From: Litomosoides sigmodontis
Lineage: Eukaryota; Nematoda; Chromadorea; Rhabditida; Onchocercidae
DNA length: 64,000 nt
Direction: 5' to 3'
NCBI GenBank assembly: GCA_963070105.1
Contig: OY718808.1
Location: forward strand, 8,598,398-8,662,397
Positions within the stretch are counted from its first letter, which is position 1; every line of letters starts with the position of its first letter. Below, piece after piece: positions 29,683 through 41,922 of the stretch. Both the position numbers and the translations under genes were made by a program. The notes beneath the pieces are model-generated. The model saw only the letters and a list, made by a program, of their open reading frames with translations. It was not told the origin of the DNA and ran no database searches.

Positions 29683-32600
29683 ATGTATTGGACGATAACA
29701 ATTGATGGTGGTCCAAAACGTGTAAATCATGCGGCAGTAGCGCTAAATGATCAAATTTATTCGTTTGGTGGTTACTGTTCTGGTGAACTTTATGATGGTA
29801 ATCAGCCAGTTGATGTACACATTTTAGACACAAGTTGGTTTTTTTTTTTAATTTTGTTTCTTTTTTTATAGTTATCGATATATTTATCACGTTTATTACG
29901 TCGATCGATATATCAAACACCTCGTACATATAGCTTTCATGTTTACAGCGTAATAACTGTGAATCTTATGCGTTTCACTGCGCGGTCCACTCGCTGTCGG
30001 TTAAAAATTAACCTGTATTATTTACTCGACGTAAAGTTATTGTTCGCGCTGTTTGCTTGGTCAATGCTCGTTGTTTGTCATGAGAATACTGTTTAATGTG
30101 TAATATGTGTTTCACTACGATATTTGCTTCATTTGTTTACATATTTTTCCTGCTTAATATTTAGGACAGAAGTAGAGGAAAAATAAATTAATTAATTTAG
30201 GAAATTACCGCTGGCGTAAACTGCTGGTACCAAGTAATGAAGCTGCTTATCCGTCTGCGTCACAGAATAGTTGGCCGTATCAACGATATGGCCATACAGT
30301 TGTTGAATATGGGGGTAAGGCATATTTATGGGGTGGACGAAATGACGAATTTGGTGCATGCTCCAAAATGTATTGCTTTGATCCAGGTATAGTTTGATAG
30401 TTAATTCACATTAGCCTTAATTTCAAGTGAGGCAAATTGAATTTTTGGGAAAGAAATGCATTCTTTCAGAAAGTTATTAAATTTTCTGAAATGATGGATT
30501 TGCTGCATTTGACAAGCTGAATTCCAAAATTGATTTGGTAATCTTAACTTCATGTTTGACTTCGATGACCTCTTATGTAATTAATCCTTCAATATCTCTG
30601 TTATAGAATTGGTATGTTTTCTACCTGGAGTTAATTTTTTTTATTTTAGAAGCAGTAACTTGGTCACTTATTCCTTATGACGGCGAAGCACCACCGGCGC
30701 GTGATGGGCATAGTGCGGTGGTCGTCGGTGATCTGATGTTCATGTTTGGTGGCTTTGAAGAGGAATCACAGAGGTATACTTTCTTTGTTTGATGTTTAAT
30801 CTGTTGCTATCGGAGTTTATAAGTCGTCGTAAAAATATAACCACAAAGCTGGTTTGCTGCGTTCTTTATGTAAGTGCTCGGTAGCTTTTATGAAACATTC
30901 GATTGTTTAGTGGATTGTCGTATTGCTCTTATACGTTATACACGGCGTATGACAGTTTATAAATTGTATTTCCTACATATCTTCATATCAGTTTTTTTTT
31001 TTTGTTATGTCAACTGATTATTTAGATTTTTCATGAAATCGGTATTGCAGGTTTAGTCAAGAAACCTTTGCGTATAATTTTAAACAAAGAAAGTGGTATG
31101 AAATGAAGACGACGGTGAGCTTGAAATTTCTTCATAAGTTTTGAAATTTTAGATTGGTGCTCAAGTTTGATTGTTCTGTTACACTTACGCATTGAAATGG
31201 CTTTACGATTTTTTAGTGATAATTTTTTTTTGATATTTGATAACTTTGCTGCATTTAGTGCAATGTTTATTCAGGGTGAGTTGCCGCAATGGCGGGATTT
31301 TCACACAGCTTGTGTTATTAACAAGAAGATGTACATATTCGGAGGACGTAGTGATTTGCACGGTGCATTTCATAGCTCTCGGGATTATTATTCTGATGTA
31401 CTCAAAGTGTTGAATTTGAAAACAGGTCGCTGGGAAGATCCAAAAGTAACTGGTGACTGTCCATGTGGTCGAAGAAGTCATAGTGCCTGCAAGTTTTTTT
31501 AAATTGTCCCTTCAAAGGTCTAATATGAAACACGAATGCATCTTCCTGAGTATTTATTGCAGACTGTAAATTATTTCTTACATCAAAAGTATATCTCCGA
31601 GTTTTGTTTCATATCTTATACAGTTTTTAACCTGAAAATATGCCGAGGTTTTCATTGTTTTCATCAATCGTGATGATATATTTTAGGGGTTTACAATAAT
31701 AAAATGTATATATTTGGTGGATATTTGGGCACTGAAAATAGACACCTAAACGAATTGCACGAATTTGATCCTGCAACGTCGTGCTGGCGCCGTTTGAAAC
31801 CACTCGGTGTAGGTCCTTCACCAAGACGACGACAATGTGTCGTTGTAGTTGGTGAACGCGTTTTTTTGTTTGGTGGTACGATGTAAGTGTATTATGATAA
31901 ATTTATATCTAGATAACTTATCATTACTGTAAAAAGCGTTATTTAGCTGTGCAAAAGTTCTAACTAATATTTTACTTTTCAGCAGCAGTTCACATGCATG
32001 CTTAGCTTGACAAGATAAATTTTTTTACAATAGTACGAATAAATTTTGCTAACATTTACGTGATAGTACGGAACTTCGATATATTAGGTATCTAAAATAA
32101 GGAGAAATAACTGCGTTTAAGAAATTAAAATCTTGTTTAATGTGGCATAACCAATTTTCTGTTGCAGGCCTTCTAATTCAAAGAAAATGCATCCTGTACA
32201 TAGCGGTCTTTGTGACCTTTCTGATCTTCACGTACTTGATTACGGTTCGTTTACTGTCAGCTTGCCTTTTAATTTCTTTGCTTTGATTCCTCTGCAAATA
32301 TTTATCAAAACGATATGATAAGGATACAATATATTATATCTCAAAGGCGTATCATTGTAATGAAAATTGATGCCCAGTTCAGGTAAAAATTGTTTCAGCA
32401 CCAGCTTTGAAAGACCTTGCTGCCAATGTTGTTATACGAAGTGGTTTGAACGAAAAATTGGCTGATCTAATTCCAATTGATTTGAAGTAGGCTTCCTTCT
32501 TTGTTATTTTTTAATCTGTTCCTAAAAAGCTGTAAAAACATATTTATTTTTTAACGAATTGTGTTAAGATGCTGTTAAATTATTGCGTAATCAGAAAGTA

Positions 32601-32806
32601 GGTCCCGAGTTCCATAACGAATATTCAGTACCTGCTTAGCAATATTCGCTAATTGGTTATTGTGCATCACTTTATCCTTTATGTATGATACAAAAGCACC
32701 GCTGTTATATTGGCTACAACTTTTCACTCATATGCTACTTTTCAGACATGACCTTTGGATGATGACGCAGCCAAACAAAATAACTCTTTCTCGTTATGAT
32801 GGTTGA
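29683..32806 (+). CDS. KLHDC3: Kelch-repeat protein, KLHDC3 (Peas) ortholog, 386 aa
   Basis: Six-bladed kelch propeller; human KLHDC3 is a substrate receptor of a cullin-2 RING ubiquitin ligase that recognises C-terminal degrons. Nine exons close in phase: 29683-29833, 30201-30386, 30650-30773, 31051-31114, 31275-31488, 31687-31882, 32168-32244, 32399-32486 and 32746-32806. The N-terminus (GGPKRVNHAAVALNDQ, YSFGGYCSGE) matches the family start, supporting this ATG. Kelch blades are marked by RYGHTVV/YLWGGRND, ARDGHSAVVV/MFMFGGFEE, WRDFHTACV/MYIFGGRSD, RRSHSA/MYIFGGYLG and PRRRQCVVV/VFLFGGT. The length (386) fits the vertebrate protein (about 380). Intron 5 uses a GC donor (T|gcaagt at 31489), because the only nearby GT donor runs into a stop. 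Without the last short exon the frame would stop at 32487; the 32746 exon (HDLWMMT) restores the family C-terminus. Confidence 0.95.
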
Positions 32807-35800
32807 ACATCTTCTTTTCTATTGATCGTACTTTTTGAATGTTTTTATATTCTTTTGTCTAAAAATTTGATGGTTTTTTAGTTTAAAATTAAAAGGAACC
32901 GAAGTTAGAATTTCTCACTGAAAAATTCTGGATTGGGTCCTTCTTGGTACTTCGAAATGTGAATACTTAAAATTTTTCGGAGGTCTTCCGTAAAAATGAG
33001 TAATAATTTATGCCGCATAGAAAAACATTGTTCTTTCATTTATTCATATCATACTTTTTGAAATATCATAAATAAAGAAGGGAGTGAGTCAGAACTTAAA
33101 CTAGAAAATTAATTCTTTGTACTTATGTATTATTGTTTATTGAACGCTTTGTTCAGCTTCAATTGAGTGAACCTGCATATATTATAAAATTGCTATGCAG
33201 TTCTTCTGTTCGTTTATTGTGCTTTACATGTTATTGCAATTATAAACATGTTTTTTTAAATTATTGATAGCATTGTATTGATTATGTGCTTTTTTTTCAT
33301 TTTGATTATGTACTTTTTCTTTTCATTTGCAATAATGAGTTTAAAGAATTCCGTAGGATACATACGGTCGATGAATATGTAACACCTCGCAATCTATATT
33401 TTCCAAGTTCCGCTACTTCAAAAAAATTTATCTGAATGATTTGTCGTGCTGCTTACGGGGTGAAATCAATCACTGAACTATTTCATATACCTGTTCGATT
33501 ACTGCGTATTATTGGAAAAGCTGCGATAAATCCATATTATGATATGTATATAGTTGAATGCACCAAAAATTGGCATCCGCTAAGAGCATTCTTTTTTCTT
33601 TCTTAAAGTGTTTGTAAAGTGCTCCTTCATATTATTCAGAAGCTTTACTCGTCGTTCATCATCTACTTTTTATCTAATAAATTTCATTTTTTGTATTACT
33701 CTTTCAACTTTACAAGCGGGTAAAGCATTCATTTTTGTGAAGATGTATTGGAATTAAAATTCTCGTTTGAATTATGTTACCTTTGCTTCATTGTTAAGTT
33801 GGTGTTGATAGTTCGGGTGGCATCGATTTTTTCGTCGCTTTGGAAATAATTGGGCGAGTTGTGCCAATTCAAAAATGTTTTCATATTTCTTTCAGATGCC
33901 CTTTTTTTTACAAATTTTACCAGCTAGCAAAACAACTCTTTCAATTTCTCCTTTCCATTTCATGAATTTATCCGACAATTAATTCATTTGTAAAAAGTAG
34001 AAAAATTATGCGATGCAACAATCGGTACACATGATTTTACTATACTCAATGTTCATGTTTTTTTTTTGCTTTGCACACTCAGAAGTGATTTTTCAGTTCT
34101 TTCCACTTCAGAATTGAAGTTTATCAGTTTCATCCTGTGCTACACTAATATATAATGCGATAGGTGCTGTAAATCTTACGCATTTTTTTAGGACGATAAA
34201 ATTACCGTAACAGTAAGATCTCTGATTCATTAGATAATCTTGGCTTGGTTAATTTTGAAGATCAATACCACCAATTAATGCATTTGTAATCCTGAAACAA
34301 AGTCCATTTAATGATAGTGTTTGCGGATTGAAGATTTATCAGTATTGTTATTGTTGCATTAAATTATTACTTCTTTGTGCCATTTACACAACACATTTAC
34401 ATGTTTTATGTAATCTGTGACTTTGCTATAAACGTTTTTACTTCGTAATTTCATTTTTTTACCTCACAAAAATTTACAAAAAGTAGTGGAAAAATTGTGA
34501 TGCGTTTGATTATCTGCCTTATCACTATGTAAATTCAGAAAAATAATTTGAAATGTAGTATGGTAATGGTAGAGGTAATAAATTAAACATAAAATTGATT
34601 GAAAAAGTTAGCGTTTAATTTTCTATACGATATTTTCGAAGTGATAAATAATTTCGAAGTAAGTATTAATATTGCTTCATTTTTATGGTGTTGTAAAAGT
34701 GGAAGAAGGAGTGTTTAGAGATGTGGAAAGTGGAATGTTCACTTCTCCTTGATCATCCATAATCAGTTCATCTAATTCAATTAATACGATGAATTGATAC
34801 CCTTTTAATTTTTCCTTATTTTAAAACGTAAAAATTATATGTAAATGAATGTAAAAAAAGAAGTCAAAATAGACCGATACCAATTGTTAGATTAGTGAAC
34901 AATTACTAAAATGTCAACTGAAAAGAGTGCGTTTATTTAAATTTCATCATCGATTTTTTTTCTCTAAATTAATTTTCTCTGTTTTGAACACATTCATATT
35001 CATAATAATGTGGTAATAATGATAATGAAGGAAAAAGCATGCTGTACCATTTAATTGAATTTTTTAGAATTACATTTTGTGGCAAAGAAGTGAATGCTTT
35101 CCTCTTTCATTCTTCTTTTTTCTTTTTTATTTTGCCACTCTTAGTTAGTTAGCGGTATTTTGAAAGTTTCACTCTGCCGGATAATTATCAAATGATTTCT
35201 TTACCTGAGATTTCTCGATAAATAATATCCAACAAATCTTTACCTCCTCTTATAACCAATGTTCTTTTTTTTTTTGTTTCTCTCACTCACTCTTTAATTT
35301 ATGCTTCATGTAATGCTAATTTTGTAGTTAAAATGAATGAATGAATTTGTAACTTTAAAATTATTTTCGAAAATATTACCTAATTATGATTTTGGAGCGA
35401 AATAATTACATTCATTTAGTATTTGCATCATTTTAGTTAACAGACTATTTTAAGCGTATATGAAGCGTGAAGAACGTTTCAGTACATCAGATACTTTGAT
35501 TGCAATATGCCGTCTATACTTGTGAATTAATTTGAAAAAAATTAACATTGTTGCTATCATTGATTAGCTGATATCGATATTGACAATGCTTGTTAATGAT
35601 CAGGATAACAATGGATAATTTTATAAAAGTATAATTTTCAACATTAAAATTATGCATACATTTTATTCATGCAATATTTGTATTAACCAATTTCATTAAT
35701 GTAAATTGATAAATGAAATTATGGAAATTTTAACAGGCATTATTATTTTATAAAATGGGGACGAAAATACCGTTCATTTCAATCCATTCATTTTTGCGCT

Positions 35801-37251
35801 GTTCTGTTTGTAACGAATGAAATGAAACGAAGGTATTTATATGATAATGGAAGAATAGGGGGATGAGAAATGACTTATTTATGTTTGAATTAAATTTCGA
35901 TAAGAAAAAATTTACTCCTCATCATCATTTTGAATTGGTTTTAAATTTCAAGTTAGAATCGTTCAACTATTACTGTTTATTACTGTTCTAATCATGGAAT
36001 CTTTTGTGCTATGGACCTGTGTAAGCAGTTGATGGCAGCGCACCATTGCTGACTAGATAATGTTTAGACATTTTCTAATTTAAAATTTGAAACTTTCTTT
36101 ACTTTTGATTATTATCAGTGTTGTACTCATTGATTCAACAATTTAATCCATTGGAAAATCGGATTGGTAGTTTTTTTTAGTTGCCTTATGCGACTGATTG
36201 ATGATTTTAAGATGTTAATTAATGAAGTTATTGTTAGTTTTAACTGCTTAAGTGATAATCGATGGTTAACCCAATTTTTTTTTTATCAAATATTCATCGT
36301 ATTTACTGTGAGCTATTGGATGAAAGGCGAAAATTATTTTGATGTACTGTTTTAGTTTATCACAAATCGTTTCTTTCATAAAATATTAAACTTCAATTTG
36401 ATGCTGTTAAGAATTTTGACAGTAAGCTGAAATTTTTCGTCTGCTTCAAATCTTTTTTTAATGAACTATCATTATCAGTTTGTGATTAGCAAATGAAGTA
36501 TGCCATCTAATTAATTGCGTTTTTTATTTTCTTTTTCTTCAATTTTTTTTGCTACTTTTTTGTTAAAATTTTCGGCTAAACGCTATTTTATACATTTTCG
36601 TTCGCTACTCAATGATAACTTAGTATTTCGTAAAACAAATTATGTTCTGATAGTGCAACGGTTTGAAAATTTTGAAAAATGACTTTTCACATTTGAATTC
36701 ATCAAACTTCATGGTCCATAATTCGTCTTTATTGTCAATATCGATCGTCCAGAGCTTATTTTTGGAAAGCCATTTTGAAGAATACGAGGAGAACTTGCTT
36801 GCCTTTTTTTTTTCCTTCGAGGGAGAGAAAACATTGTTAAGTTAGTCCACTAAAATTCCAGGATAGGTTTAACTAAGCAGAGGACAGATCGTTTGCCGAT
36901 AGATGTCTTCCGTTTCTTCATCTCTTCAATAGAAAGTTAATTTCATTATTTGATTAATTCTAAAATTTCACGCAAAAGTTTCACTTTCTTCTGCTGGCAA
37001 TTTTCAATTGAATGCTTCTCTTCTCTTTGATCCATTGAAATGATCGTCTATGATTATCTTATAATTTTGAAAGATGAAATATTCAATCATTCGACGGATA
37101 TTAATTCTATTCACTAATAGTGTGTGATATTTCATTAATGCATATTTATGTTAATTTTAACAGTCGCGCTTTTACAAATGTCTAACATTCGGTGTTCAGT
37201 GATTTATTTCTAGGATGTGATAGCAAGAAGAAATAGGTTAGTGATAAAGTA
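32807..37251. other. Intergenic, no gene seen
   Basis: About 4.4 kb of AT-rich sequence. Two 60-codon frames (36164-36355 and 36663-36845) have no domain or splice support. A stretch at 35569-35604 resembles one at 25477-25513. No RNA gene was recognised. Confidence 0.5.
33071..33076 (+). promoter_or_regulatory. Polyadenylation signal AATAAA of KLHDC3
   Basis: Hexamer about 265 bp downstream of the stop codon. Confidence 0.4.
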
Positions 37252-39749
37252 ATGAGTATTTTGTTATACTTATCACTGGCAACAGTCATCTCGTCATCAT
37301 ACGTTGGACTTCTCTATGCCTTCGATTTCCATGGCGTTGACCGAGATGACCCACAAAGTATTAAACGACGGTTGCTTGGTGCTACCTTAAATAATATTAT
37401 TAGTATTTCATGTACATATGCTGTATTGTATAAGGTAAGTAGCGCTAACTTCATTTATCTTTTATCAGTTCTTATCATTTATCGGCTTTCTTTCAGCTAA
37501 GAAAAGGATAGTTAAACATTTTTACGCTAAAGTTGTTTGGTTTATCTTTCCGTTTGGCGTGTAAATGAATCGTTGTCTCGTATGCGATGTAAAATAAAAT
37601 TTGATAGATAGTGAAAAGCTAAATTTAGGTTGATAATTTAATTCATATTTTAGTTTAGCTACTTTTTTCGTGCATTGCAAAATTTTGTTTTCACATAATT
37701 CATTTTATTTTATTTGATCCAAAATAGCATTAGTTAATTAAGATATTGCAATTTGTCGCTAATCATTTTTTTTATGAGCGAAAGTGAGAACGACGAGAGA
37801 TAAGTGCATTTAAAATTGTTTTTTTCAATTTGTAATTATTTAATTTTTACATATAAATGTTTCGTTTTCCTCAATGTAGCATATTCAATTCTTAATTATC
37901 ATTTATCTCCTACCATTAAGCACTATGAGTCACCATTATCAGTGATGGGAATACGTTCCCGTGGTATCTATCCGGCGTGTCTATTACCGACGTTATTGAC
38001 GTGCGTTTGCTATTTAGGCAATTGGGTGATGATGTACATCGATAATAGCTTCTGGTCTTTCTTACGTTAGTACTTTGTTTTCCCTTTTTCTTTTCTTTTT
38101 GTTCCTAAAATCGAAGAAAACATCGATAGTAAGACCGAAATTAATAATAATAAAAATTAATAATAATAATTAATAATAATAATTAATAATAATAATTAAT
38201 AATAATAATTAATAATAATAATTAATAATAATAATTAATAATAATAATTAATAATAATAATTAATAATAATAATTAATAATAATAATTAATAATAATAAT
38301 TAATAATAATAATTAATAATAATAATTAATAATAATAATTAATAATAATAATTAATAATAATAATTAATAATAATAATTAATAATAATAATTAATAATAA
38401 TAATTAATAATAATAATTAATAATAATAATTAATAATAATAATTAATAATAATAATAATAATGGCGAATAGGATAACAATTAATTAATTAAAAAAAATGC
38501 TTTCGCTTTTAACTTATCTATCTAACAGTTAAGTTGGAGTTGGATTTATCACTATGCTATAATTTATACTTAATAAGTGAGAATGATAACGCAGGTGATG
38601 ATATAAGTTGAAATTAATGAACGGACTATTCGTTTCACTCTGTTAAGATTTTATTAAGTTGTAAATTTTGTGTTATGAAAAACGAGAAAGGAGCAACTAA
38701 TTGTGCAATGCATTTAATTTTTTTTTTCTTCTTTTAGATTTGGATGAATTAAAGCGAAATGTGAGAAATATCATATGGATTCGTGATGTTTTTTTGGTAA
38801 ATTGCTGTATTCAATTCATTTTTATTTCATTGTAAGCTTAATCATTTCTATGCATTTTTTTTTGAATTCAACTATTTCATTTCTTCTTCTTAAGGCACCA
38901 GTCACGGAAGAGTTGGCATTTCGTGCTTGCGCATCAACCCTAATGTTACAATGTCTATCGTCAACTGTGACAATATTCGTTGCTCCGTTACCATTTGCGC
39001 TCAGTCATCTTCATCACATTTTTGACGATTTGAAAAAGGGCTATACCAAATATGAAGCAATCAGTCGAAGAGGTTTTTGAAATTAATTGAAAATGTGAAA
39101 ATAACTGCTATTTTATGCATTAAGAAATCTTTGATTTTTATTTGCTTATGACGTCGTCTAATTTACTTTCATTTTTAGCATTTCAAACGTCCTATTCATA
39201 TTGCTTCGGTGCATATGCAACGTTTCTTTTCGTTCGCACAGGTATCATGCATTTTTCATTTGAATAGAAATTGCAAAAATTTGATGGACGGAATTATTTT
39301 CATTTTAATTTGAATTATATTCGATAGATTCTATGCGATCAAGTTAAGCACGTAACGGGAAATTTTTCACTGTCGAATTTGATTCATATTTCTTGCATTT
39401 TTATCTGAAATTTAAATTGGAATGATAATGGTACATGCTTTACTTATTTCAAGTTTCAGTTGCCTATGTTTTTTCGCGCCTCCCTCTTTCTTGTGAAATT
39501 AGAATTACGGCGACGTGCAGCTAATTTTGATGGTAAAATTAATAAAGAAGGAGTGGTATTTCAGGTCACATATTAGCACCGATGGTAAGCCATTCAGTTT
39601 GCAACAATATGGGTTTACCGCTTCTCTCAGTTATTGAAGAGTATCCGAAACGTTCCACACGTGCTCTTCTTTGGTTCTCCTACTTTCTTGGTTTTGTATT
39701 GTGGCTGTGGTTGCTAAAGCCTCTGACTGATTCAAAATTTTACAATTGA
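37252..39749 (+). CDS. fce-2: CAAX prenyl protease 2 (RCE1/FCE-2), 270 aa
   Basis: ER-membrane intramembrane glutamate protease that removes the last three residues of prenylated CAAX proteins such as Ras and Rho. Six exons close in phase: 37252-37434, 37921-38065, 38738-38796, 38895-39072, 39179-39241 and 39565-39749. Catalytic signatures of the ABI/CPBP family are present: APVTEELAFRAC (Glu134, Glu135, Arg139), ALSHLHHIFDD (His167) and HSVCNNMG (His219, Asn223). Several hydrophobic segments (LLYLSLATVIS, YPACLLPTLLT, LWFSYFLGFVLWLW) fit a polytopic membrane protein. KPLTD near the C-terminus is also shared with the human enzyme. The length resembles the nematode protein and is shorter than human RCE1 (329 aa). 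Introns 1 and 3 end in TTAAG rather than TTTCAG. Intron 2 carries a 13-bp minisatellite. Confidence 0.95.
38140..38463. repeat. 13-bp AT-only minisatellite inside RCE1 intron 2
   Basis: About 23 copies of the same unit (TTAATAATAATAA) as the array at 26.1 kb, flanked by short AAT runs, inside intron 38066-38737. Units are almost identical, suggesting recent expansion or homogenisation. Confidence 0.95.
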
Positions 39750-41922
39750 GGACGAGGAAGCTATCTCTTCCTTTGCAATCCTTCTCAGCTCTTTAGCTGT
39801 CAATATTTATCAAATTTTTTAAAAATAATTAGTTGTCCCATGCTTATTTGATAAAGATGTTTATCAATTTATTGCGCATAAATTTTTGAATTTAACCACT
39901 GCTGTTTTAATTATTTCAAAAAATTGACAGATTGGATTGGATAAAAAAGAATTAATTGTGTTTTTTGTACATGAAAGTTGCTTCCAGCAGCAACTGTTGG
40001 AAATTTTGAAAATATTTTTAATAATAACAATAATAATAATTTAATTATGATAAATAACTCCATGTGTTGTAGACATGTCTTTTTTTTATTATATGTAGAA
40101 TTCTTTTTTTAATCGATAGTTTTCTGTGATACAGTGGAATTGCTTGTGTGATTGGTAAAGATTATAATAGAATCATTGAGAGTTTTCACTAACTGATCAT
40201 TTTCAATTTTTAATGCTAAAAATAAAATTATTTGAATATGAAATGATTCAGCGATACTCTTTGGAATTGCTGAGCGATGAGAACGCATAAAGTTATTGGA
40301 CTAAGTGGATAACTATGTGAAATATGAAATAATGAATTAACACGTATGAATTATATTTGTGTAAAAATTGTAAATATTTGTAACTTTTTCAAATTTTTTA
40401 ATGTCCGACGTTTGTGACTTTTTGAATTCTTTTAATGTTCGATGTTTGTAACCATTTGAAATTTTTAAAAATAATTTTTTGTCATTTTCCAGCGAATAGC
40501 TTTTGTATTTGTATTTTGTACGCTTGAATTTGATAGCAATCCTTATGATTTTTATCGTAAATCAATTATTTATGTTCATTATAAGTCATATGAACAATTT
40601 CAGTCAATTATTTCTATTCCGATGATATTTTAGAATTTAAAAATAGTAGTGAATCTAATTAGCACATAAGGTTATCCAATGATTTTTTTCCTCGATTCCA
40701 TTGATTATTATCATTTGTATTTGCGTTTTCATTAATGATTTTTCTTTTATGCTTATCTAATAAATCTTTTTTGTTCTAACTATTTACGATTAACTAAAAC
40801 AGAATTAATATACCTTTGTTTGATTAAAGTTATAACACAAATTTAGGAGGGCAAAAAATACTTAATGAGAATATGCATATGCATCGCGGTCTCTTTGAAA
40901 AACCTTTTAAAAAATTGTTTTTTATAATCAAACAGTTGTTTGATTATTGACTTTTTAAATAATATAATTATTGAATCCGATCACTTATAGTTTTATACAT
41001 TTAACATCAATGAAATGAATTTTAATCGTTGCACTCAGTAGCTTAGGCTTAGCAATTCTTGCGGCTCCGAGCAATCATCAAAATGAATGTGTGTTAAAAA
41101 TGTTAATCTAAAAATCGAATCTTAATTTTCCCAACCATTGTTTTTTGATTTTGTTTAATTAGGTTAATGTTCGCAAAGAAATAAAAGTTCACTGTTTCTC
41201 AAAAATTACATGAATTTTTCTCAAAATAATTACACGGATTTTTCCTATGTGTCCACCTTGACCTGATCGGTGACACTTTTACCTGAATTAAATTAGTTGT
41301 AACAACAGTCAAGTATTTTCTGTGTAAAAAAATGAAACATCCTTTCAATAAAATTGAAATGATCGATTTGTAAATTAGCAATTGTTCAACACACAACCAA
41401 TCATTCCTTACTGATAAACATACTTTTACGTAATTTCAATTCGACAATTATACAATGCAACGTATCTATCAATCATTTAGGCGAATGCAAAAAAAAAAAA
41501 GAACAAATTTAAATCGTAAAAAACAAAATTTATTCAGCAGCTATGCAAACGTCACTAGCAAACTACGTTGCGTTGTTTTTGAACTTTCATTGGAGCATTT
41601 AGAGTTTGCATTTTCTCAACTTTTTAGTCATTTTAATTTATGAGAAGGAACAGTACTGTTCTTGCATTAATTAATTTTACAAAAATAATTGTATTGGAAG
41701 AGGTCGTGAATTTAACATAGCTGTCTTATTAATTGCACTAAAATAGTTCAATTGTTACGGACATGTTTGTGCCTTCATTATTATCATAATCATAATTGCA
41801 ATTACAACTATCATCAGTTTTGCTGCTAGCATCATTGTTTGTCATTATCACAATTATTATCATTGTTATCACTGTTGTTGTTGTTGTTTTTTTTTTTTTG
41901 TAAATTTACAGACATAGTGAAA
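39750..41922. other. Intergenic between RCE1 and bestrophin
   Basis: No gene is supported. A 62-codon frame (41455-41643) and short TAA-rich runs are the only notable content. An AATAAA at 40221-40226 could end the RCE1 transcript. A T-rich tract immediately precedes the bestrophin start. Confidence 0.5.
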
